In this document: positions 1-5,428 of the stretch, one piece after another
How the letters are laid out: each line of letters begins with the position of its first letter
How positions within the stretch are numbered: position 1 is the stretch's first letter
Position numbers and translations under genes: made by a program
Notes under the pieces: model-generated
Seen by the model: the letters and a program-made list of their open reading frames with translations, nothing else
Databases searched by the model: none
What the model was told of the DNA's origin: nothing
Assembly: GCA_020047725.1 (NCBI GenBank)
Contig: JAIFNM010000080.1
Location: 1 to 5,428 of the forward strand
DNA: 5,428 nucleotides
Origin: Betaproteobacteria bacterium
GTDB taxonomy: Bacteria; Pseudomonadota; Gammaproteobacteria; Burkholderiales; Rhodocyclaceae
Reading direction: 5' to 3'

Positions 1-152
1 GCACACTGCGCCTCGGCAAATTCGCCGAGACATTCGGTGCATTTCTCGGCATCGACCCGGAAGTGCGGTTTCGCTTCGTAAATGGCCTTGTTCGGGCACA
101 GCGGCGCGCAAGCCCAGCAATTAACGCAGCTTTCGATGATTGTCAGAGCCAT
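1..152 (-). CDS. fdxN: 2[4Fe-4S] ferredoxin, FdxN-like (3' end outside window)
   Basis: Small bacterial-type ferredoxin, a likely electron donor for NifB or nitrogenase chemistry in the cytoplasm. Only the first 50 residues are visible. They hold C9-x2-C12-x2-C15-x3-C19-P, the classic first 4Fe-4S motif, then C38-x2-C41-x8-C50. The long C-x8-C spacing of the second motif is typical of FdxN/NifB-associated ferredoxins, and the last cysteine should lie just past the left edge. The ATG at 152-150 shares its A with the TGA stop of nifB (TGATG), so translation is probably coupled to nifB. The ribosome site is weak: only a purine stretch (GAAAGAAAG) in the end of nifB. The family call is strong from the motif and the neighbour. 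The exact name fdxN rests on position next to nifB. Confidence 0.9.
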   Translation of the reverse strand, partial: MALTIIESCVNCWACAPLCPNKAIYEAKPHFRVDAEKCTECLGEFAEAQC

Positions 153-1666
153 CAGGCACGCTTTCTTTCGGCAACCGGCGTGGCCAGCTTGCCGCTGGTC
201 AGCATCTCGCGCCAAACTGCCATGACCGCGTCCTCGATGGGTTCCATGCCATGCTCGCCGTCGGGTTTGATGCCAGCCGCTTCCAGCCGACCCCAGGGCT
301 CGATGCCGATCTTCGAGCACAACACCCGCTCGCAACCTTCAAGCGCGCGAATCGTTCGGTCGAGCACCGATTCGCCGTCGCCACAAGTATCGTCGCCGGA
401 GCAGTAAAGATCGGTCTTGCGGTGGCCGATCAAACGGGCACCGGTTTCGCTCGCCTCGTAAATCAGGAACTCCCTGGCATGGCCGAAATGCTCGTTGATC
501 ACACCGCTGCCCTTGCTGGCGACGGCCATCATGACCGGACGCCCCTGTACGACCTTGGCGGGTCTATGCAAAGTCACCACCTGAGTCACGGGTGCGTGCA
601 TCCGGGCTCGCTTCGCTTCAAACTCCGCCGCGACGTTCGCGCGCAAGGCCAGACGCCGCGCCAGTGCGGCCTCATGGTCGATCTCCATCGCGTCGACCTT
701 GTCCAGCGTGAACTCGGCACCACGATCCTCGCCGAGCAAACCCACGGCATCAGCGCGACACTGGCGGCAGTGCCGCATCATGTTCATGTCGCCTTCGCAG
801 GCATCTTGCAGATTTTTCAACTCATCGGGCGTCGGGCTGCGCTGCCCCATGAGTCCGTAAAAGGTACCGTGCTCCGCTTCGGCGATCAGCGGCATGACGT
901 TGTGCAGGAACGCACCCTTGGCCTTGACAATGCGCGACACCTCTTTCAGGTGCTGGTCATTGACGCCGGGAATCAGCACCGAATTGACCTTCACTAGAAT
1001 GCCGCGCGCCACCAGCATTTCCAGCCCCTTCTGCTGCTGCTCGATGAGAATCGCTGCCGCGGCCCGGCCACGGATGCGCCGGTTCTTCCAGAAGATCCAC
1101 GGATAGATTTTTGCGCCGACATCCGGATCGACGCAGTTGATGGTGATCGTCACATGTTCGATGTTGTGCCGCGCCAGTTCATCGACATGCTCCGGCAACG
1201 ACAAGCCGTTGGTCGACACGCAGAGCTTGATGTCGGGCGCCTTCTCGGCCAGCCCGCGGAAGGTCGCAAACGTCCGCTCCGCGTTGGCCAGCGGGTCACC
1301 CGGCCCGGCGATGCCGAGCACCGACATCTGCGGAATCGCCGCCGCCACCGCCAGCGTTTTCTTCACCGCCTGCTCGGGCGTCAGCAGTTCTGATACCACG
1401 CCGGGCCGCGACTCATTGGAGCAGTCGTACTTGCGGTTGCAGTAATTGCACTGGATGTTGCAGGCGGGCGCCACCGCCGCATGCATGCGCGCGAAGTGGT
1501 GGTGTGCCTCTTCCGAGTAACAGGGATGATCCTGCACCTTGAGCCGGATTTCGTCGGACAACTGATTCATCTGCGACGCCGACGACCCGCAACTACCCGC
1601 ACTGCAAGCGCCCCCCATGTTCTGGGGAACTGAAGAAACCGTTTTGTCGAAGGCAGGAAAGTCCAC
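152..1666 (-). CDS. nifB: Nitrogenase FeMo-cofactor biosynthesis protein NifB (radical SAM + NifX-like domain)
   Basis: NifB joins two 4Fe-4S clusters with a SAM-derived carbide to form NifB-co, the 8Fe core precursor of FeMo-co. Numbered from the GTG start (504 aa): an N-terminal Gly/Cys/Ser-rich segment (C21, C26); the radical SAM cluster motif C69-x3-C73-x2-C76 followed by YDCSNESRPG, with C82; GIAGPGDPLAN at about 118-128 as the SAM-binding glycine motif; the NifB-specific CRQCRADAVGLLGEDR at about 300-315 with C300 and C303; and a C-terminal NifX/NafY-like domain at about 375-490 containing HFGHAREF. The length fits the long two-domain NifB form. The longest reading frame starts at a TTG at 1705, but this lies inside the predicted sigma54 promoter. 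The GTG at 1666, with GGAG six bases upstream, lies downstream of the predicted transcript start and is preferred. The next in-frame ATG, at 1618, has the conserved GGACS segment immediately after it and would leave almost no N-terminus. The gene is cotranscribed with the ferredoxin gene downstream. Identity is very secure; the start is an inference. Confidence 0.97.
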   Translation of the reverse strand: MDFPAFDKTVSSVPQNMGGACSAGSCGSSASQMNQLSDEIRLKVQDHPCYSEEAHHHFARMHAAVAPACNIQCNYCNRKYDCSNESRPGVVSELLTPEQAVKKTLAVAAAIPQMSVLGIAGPGDPLANAERTFATFRGLAEKAPDIKLCVSTNGLSLPEHVDELARHNIEHVTITINCVDPDVGAKIYPWIFWKNRRIRGRAAAAILIEQQQKGLEMLVARGILVKVNSVLIPGVNDQHLKEVSRIVKAKGAFLHNVMPLIAEAEHGTFYGLMGQRSPTPDELKNLQDACEGDMNMMRHCRQCRADAVGLLGEDRGAEFTLDKVDAMEIDHEAALARRLALRANVAAEFEAKRARMHAPVTQVVTLHRPAKVVQGRPVMMAVASKGSGVINEHFGHAREFLIYEASETGARLIGHRKTDLYCSGDDTCGDGESVLDRTIRALEGCERVLCSKIGIEPWGRLEAAGIKPDGEHGMEPIEDAVMAVWREMLTSGKLATPVAERKRA

Positions 1667-1672
1667 ATTGTT

Positions 1673-1676
1673 CTCC
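1673..1676 (-). promoter_or_regulatory. Ribosome binding site GGAG for nifB GTG start
   Basis: GGAG on the minus strand ends six bases before the GTG at 1666-1664 and lies within the predicted 24-base leader that starts at about 1690. No comparable site precedes the upstream TTG at 1705. This site decides the start chosen for nifB. Confidence 0.65.
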
Positions 1677-1700
1677 GCGAGAGAGGGCCTGACCTTCTTT

Positions 1701-1716
1701 AGCAATGGCTATGCCA
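1701..1716 (-). promoter_or_regulatory. Sigma54 (-24/-12) promoter of nifB
   Basis: Minus strand reads TGGCAT-AGCCA-TTGCT, against the sigma54 consensus TGGCAC-N5-TTGCW. The GG (second G at 1714) and the GC (C at 1702) are 12 bases apart, as required for -24 and -12. The only mismatch in the core is the last base of TGGCAC. This places +1 at about 1690. A NifA-type activator site lies about 95 bases upstream, as expected for a nif promoter. Confidence 0.88.
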
Positions 1717-1732
1717 GCGGACAAGCCACCGC

Positions 1733-1745
1733 CAACCTATTGTAA
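1733..1745 (-). promoter_or_regulatory. Candidate IHF binding site between activator site and promoter
   Basis: Minus strand reads TTACAA-TAGG-TTG, against the IHF consensus WATCAA-N4-TTR: seven of nine specified positions match. A run of six A on its 5' side (1754-1759) fits the usual A/T-rich flank. It is centred near -49, between the activator site and the sigma54 promoter, where IHF bends DNA at nif promoters. The match is imperfect, and AT-rich DNA produces such matches by chance. Confidence 0.4.
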
Positions 1746-1777
1746 TAATGCGGTTTTTTATAGCCCAGGTCGCACCG

Positions 1778-1793
1778 TGTCAGAAACCGGACA
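1778..1793. promoter_or_regulatory. NifA upstream activator sequence (UAS)
   Basis: Perfect TGT-N10-ACA with interior CAGAAACCGG. Its centre lies about 95 bases upstream of the predicted nifB transcript start, inside the usual window of roughly 80-150 bases. Together with the sigma54 promoter it makes nifB a direct NifA target. I saw no -24/-12 promoter facing the other way, so it probably serves only nifB. Confidence 0.85.
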
Positions 1794-1904
1794 AACTAAT
1801 GAGGGCTTACTTGTGGTTAAGTCGACAGGCTCTGGCGCCCACATACCGAGAAAATCAGGACTGGATGCTGTGGGCGGACATCAATCGCATTTTTTACACT
1901 TGAC

Positions 1905-2356
1905 CTGATCGGAATCAAAACAACTGCTTCGCGAGCAGTTCGCATCACGTGCCTGTACTCCACGATTCTTGCTGCACTCAGCGCGCAGGCTGGCGACGCG
2001 CGGCTGATCGTCAAGCTGAGGGAGGTTCGCAATGCAACGGGTGAGCTTCGCGTCTCGCGTATCGCGAGCCGGAGACGTTCCGCAAGGAGGATAAAGCGGT
2101 CAAGGTTTTGACCATGGGTGCAGCCAAAGGCGAGGTGCAGCTGGCTTTTGACGGTCTGCCGGCCGGTCGCTACGCGATCATGGCGTATCACGACGAGAAC
2201 AGCGATGGCAAAATGAAACTGCGCCTGGGCATGTTCCCGACGGAAGGTTATGGCCTGTCGAACAATCCGAAGGTCATGGGGCCACCAAAGTTCGCCGACA
2301 GTGCCTTCGACCTGGCCGGACCGGAGACGGCGATCAGTATCGTCCTTTCCTATTGA
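1905..2356 (+). pseudogene. DUF2141-family exported protein, frameshifted remnant
   Basis: Two plus-strand frames together give one DUF2141-like protein of about 150 residues, a family of small periplasmic beta-rich proteins of unknown function. The first part (1905 to about 2057) encodes a signal-peptide-like stretch (basic start, then CLYSTILAALSAQA with a likely cut after AQA) followed by LIVKLREVRNATGELRVS. The second part (about 2060-2356) resumes in another frame as YREPETFRKEDKAV and continues through the family hallmarks DGLPAGRYAIMAYHDENSDG, FPTEGYGLSNN and MGPPKFADSAFDL to a TGA. Losing one base at about 2058-2059 (in a Leu-like codon before TAT CGC GAG) explains the switch. Read straight on, the first frame meets TGA at 2109-2111. 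No in-frame ATG, GTG or TTG exists between the upstream TAA (near 1818) and the signal-like stretch. It is divergent from nifB and convergent with the nifLA operon. A sequencing error could explain the shift alone, but not the missing start. Confidence 0.8.
1922..1940. repeat. Short perfect inverted repeat (hairpin)
   Basis: AACTGCT-TCGCG-AGCAGTT: seven-base-pair perfect stem with a five-base loop. It lies within the signal-peptide-coding stretch of the DUF2141 remnant. No T-run follows on either strand, so it is not a terminator. It may be a chance palindrome. Confidence 0.4.
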
Positions 2357-2403
2357 CTGGCGTTTGATTCAATCGAACGATCGGCCGGGAAGCCTCATGG
2401 AAT

Positions 2404-2433
2404 GGTTATCTACGGAATGCATGCCGTAGAACC
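2404..2433. repeat. Bulged inverted repeat between convergent genes
   Basis: GGTT-at-CTACGG, loop AATGCATG, CCGTAGAACC: a ten-base-pair stem with a two-base bulge, closing on an ATGCAT palindrome. It lies 48 bases after the DUF2141 remnant stop and about 80 bases beyond the stop of the minus-strand cysteine protein gene. Its position between convergent genes suggests a bidirectional transcription end or mRNA-stabilising structure. Neither strand has a T-run after the stem, so a classic intrinsic terminator is not supported. Confidence 0.45.
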
Positions 2434-2445
2434 CTCATGAACATT

Positions 2446-2497
2446 GGCCTGCGCGCCCGATAGTCTAAAGATATCCGTATTTATTGGCTTGCAGGCC
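2446..2497. repeat. Spaced inverted repeat GGCCTGC / GCAGGCC
   Basis: Seven-base arms (2446-2452 and 2491-2497) separated by 38 bases, many of them A/T. It adjoins the hairpin at 2404-2433 and ends 17 bases past the stop of the small cysteine protein gene. The long loop makes it a weak structure. No T-run is present. It could help end transcription from the nifLA operon, but this is only suggested by position. Confidence 0.25.
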
Positions 2498-2514
2498 GCC
2501 GGTCTCACAGCAAT

Positions 2515-2712
2515 CTACATCTCCTGATCTTGCGCATCCTCCTTGATCGGCGTGATGGTCATCGCCTTGAGCGAGATCCCGGCAAAGGTTTTTTGGTTCA
2601 GATCGATGCCGGTAACCGGAATCGGCGGGCGGCCGCAGGTCAGGCAGTAACCCGTTTCGAGGTCCTGCATACAGTAGTTGAGGCAGATGATCTGGGGTTC
2701 TTCTTCACTCAT
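2515..2712 (-). CDS. Small DUF1289-like four-cysteine protein, coupled to nifA
   Basis: 65-residue acidic protein, function not established. The first half carries C10-x3-C14-x8-C23-x2-C26 followed by GRP, the spacing and CGR signature of the DUF1289 family (small proteins predicted to bind a metal or Fe-S cluster). The second half (residues 30-65) has no clear match to the usual DUF1289 tail, which carries a Trp-containing helix, so this is a divergent member or a different small zinc/Fe-S protein with a similar knuckle. The chosen ATG at 2712-2710 follows AGGA with six bases between. That AGGA overlaps the TAG stop of nifA, which lies eight bases upstream, so the gene is almost certainly the third gene of the nifLA operon and translationally linked to nifA. 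A longer frame running up to 2817 would overlap nifA and encode an unrelated extension; it is rejected. Context suggests a role in nif regulation or redox sensing, but nothing in the sequence proves it. Confidence 0.85.
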   Translation of the reverse strand: MSEEEPQIICLNYCMQDLETGYCLTCGRPPIPVTGIDLNQKTFAGISLKAMTITPIKEDAQDQEM

Positions 2713-2720
2713 GGTCGTTC

Positions 2721-4343
<1,623 letters not shown>

Positions 4344-4345
4344 GC

Positions 4346-5428
4346 TCAAGCCCTGCCCTGTGCCGGCAACACGACGCGGACGCGACAGCCGCCCTGCTCT
4401 GCCGTGTCGATTTCGATCACCCCGTCATGGTCGGCCGCCACCTGCTGTGCCGACGAAAGGCCGGTGCCGAGATGGCGGCCGCCGGCCTTGCGCGTCGAGA
4501 AAAACGGTTCGAACACCTTCAGCCGCAAGTCGGGTGAAATGCCGGGGCCGGAGTCATCAATGACCACCTCGACGCTGCCACCGTGGCCACGCGTCGTCAC
4601 GTGCAGTTCGCGCTCGCGCCAGCCCTTGGTGTTCAGGGCATCGATGGCATTGTCGACGAGCGCCTTGAACATCGAGCGCATGCGGTTCGGGTAGGCGTTG
4701 ACCGAAGGCATCACCGCCTGCGGCCGCCACTGCACGCTGATGCCGGCAGACAGCATGCGCGTGGTGGTGAGGTCGAGCACGTCGCGCATCACCTCGTTGA
4801 GATTGACGGCGGTCTGCGATTCCGGCCGATGCTCCGGGATCACGCTGCGCAGGCTCTCGACGGCTTCCTTGCCGGCATTGAGCGCCTCCATGAGCGCCGC
4901 CCCAGCCGGGTTCGCGCCGCGTCGCTCGATCATTCCCATGACCGAGGCCATGACGTTGATCGGTCCCTCGATCTTGAACACGGCGGCGGTAAGGGTTTCG
5001 CGCAAACCATCGATGTGCGTTTCCTCGGCCATCATCGCTTGCAGCAAGGCCATGCGCGTTTTTTCCTGCTCGGCGCGCTGGCGTGTTGTTTCCTTGGCCA
5101 CCAGCAAGAGGTAGAGCTCGTTGCGGCGGGTGAAAAAGGCATCGGCGGTACCGTCCTTGCGCTGGGTCCAGATACCGGAACACGAGAACCAGCGCGGCCC
5201 GCCGGGCGAGTCGATGCGAATCTCGTGATCGCTGAAGGCGTGGCGGCCATCCTGCGGCGAACCCGAACCCGCACCAAGATCGGCGCGGATCACGTCAAGA
5301 ATGAGCGTGGCCGGTTCGGCCATGCGCAGGTCGCCCATCAGCTTCTTGTATTCGTGGTTATCCAGAACCACCTTGTCGTGGCTGTCGAGCAGCGCCATGA
5401 CGACCGGCGTCGAATCGACCACCGATTC
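4346..5428 (-). CDS. nifL: NifL, anti-activator of NifA (N-terminus outside window)
   Basis: NifL is a cytoplasmic flavoprotein sensor that binds and inhibits NifA under oxygen or when fixed nitrogen is plentiful. The frame is open to the right edge, so only the last 360 residues are seen; in family members the missing part holds the FAD-binding PAS domain. Visible, numbered from the edge: a PAS-like domain at about 3-105 (VVDSTPVVMALLDSHDKVVLDN at its start, AFFTRRNELYLLLVAKE at its end), a helical linker at about 110-150, a dimerisation-like helix with IEGPINVM at 153-160, then a GHKL ATPase domain: N box ALVDNAIDAL (256-265), G1 DDSGPGIS (291-298), F box FEPFFST (306-312) and G2 GTGLSSAQ (321-328). 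The nucleotide pocket looks complete, as needed for ADP sensing. The histidine-kinase H-box (HE-x3-P) is missing: there is no His just before IEGPIN. The stop lies two bases before the nifA ATG, so the two are cotranscribed and coupled, which supports an equal supply of both partners. A sensor histidine kinase is the alternative; position next to nifA argues for NifL. Confidence 0.93.
   Translation of the reverse strand, partial: ESVVDSTPVVMALLDSHDKVVLDNHEYKKLMGDLRMAEPATLILDVIRADLGAGSGSPQDGRHAFSDHEIRIDSPGGPRWFSCSGIWTQRKDGTADAFFTRRNELYLLLVAKETTRQRAEQEKTRMALLQAMMAEETHIDGLRETLTAAVFKIEGPINVMASVMGMIERRGANPAGAALMEALNAGKEAVESLRSVIPEHRPESQTAVNLNEVMRDVLDLTTTRMLSAGISVQWRPQAVMPSVNAYPNRMRSMFKALVDNAIDALNTKGWRERELHVTTRGHGGSVEVVIDDSGPGISPDLRLKVFEPFFSTRKAGGRHLGTGLSSAQQVAADHDGVIEIDTAEQGGCRVRVVLPAQGRA

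Noticed and set aside
140..997. 285-codon plus-strand open frame opposite nifB
   Set aside because: Antisense shadow of nifB in GC-rich DNA; no recognisable motif, and nifB on the other strand has all family signatures.
1821..1840. TGGCGC on the plus strand as half of a sigma54 promoter facing the DUF2141 remnant
   Set aside because: No TTGC follows at the required five-base spacing.
1705..1908. 67-codon plus-strand open frame in the nifB control region
   Set aside because: It overlaps the sigma54 promoter and NifA site and encodes no recognisable protein.
1900..1928. TTGACC with a 17-base spacer as a sigma70 promoter for the DUF2141 remnant
   Set aside because: The -10 position reads ACTGCT, a poor match, and the element would lie inside the signal-peptide-coding frame.
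2018..2094. AGGGAGG followed six bases later by ATG (2032), giving a 20-codon plus-strand frame
   Set aside because: The ribosome-site-like sequence encodes the LREVRN part of the DUF2141 remnant; the short frame ends at TAA and has no features.
1817..2191. 124-codon minus-strand open frame between nifB and nifA
   Set aside because: It runs antisense through the DUF2141 remnant, whose plus-strand motifs are clear; no ribosome site or family features seen.

Overview
The window is a GC-rich piece of a Mo-nitrogenase (nif) regulatory and cofactor locus. All clearly functional genes lie on the minus strand, in the transcriptional order nifL (5' end off the right edge), nifA, a small four-cysteine protein gene, then nifB and a 2[4Fe-4S] ferredoxin gene (3' end off the left edge). 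A NifL/NifA pair, with a NifA that lacks the rhizobial-type cysteine motif, and a neighbouring nifB-ferredoxin pair suggest a free-living diazotrophic proteobacterium. A Rhodocyclales-like betaproteobacterium (Azoarcus/Dechloromonas/Accumulibacter type) is my best guess. That assignment is inference from gene style and order, not a search result.

Right part (2515-5428, minus): nifL, nifA and a 65-aa DUF1289-like protein gene are packed with 2- and 8-base gaps and look like one operon. NifL would hold NifA inactive under oxygen or excess fixed nitrogen. Freed NifA is the sigma54 activator for nif promoters.

Middle (about 1690-2514): this holds the nifB control region and a broken gene. The control region reads, in the direction of nifB, as a perfect NifA upstream activator site (TGT-N10-ACA, centred near -95), a candidate IHF site (near -49) and a correctly spaced -24/-12 sigma54 promoter. 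The predicted transcript start falls downstream of the longest-ORF start of nifB, so the true start must be further in, most likely a GTG at 1666 preceded by GGAG. On the plus strand, a DUF2141-family exported protein gene survives as a remnant, with a one-base frameshift near 2058 and no usual start codon.

Left part (1-1666, minus): nifB (radical SAM FeMo-co precursor synthase fused to a NifX-like domain) overlaps by one base with the ferredoxin gene (TGATG).

Functionally, NifL/NifA made from the right-hand operon would switch on the nifB-ferredoxin operon through the regulatory sites seen between them. I found no previously undescribed multi-gene system. The observations most worth following up are the nifB start correction, the DUF2141 pseudogene and the small cysteine protein coupled to nifA.
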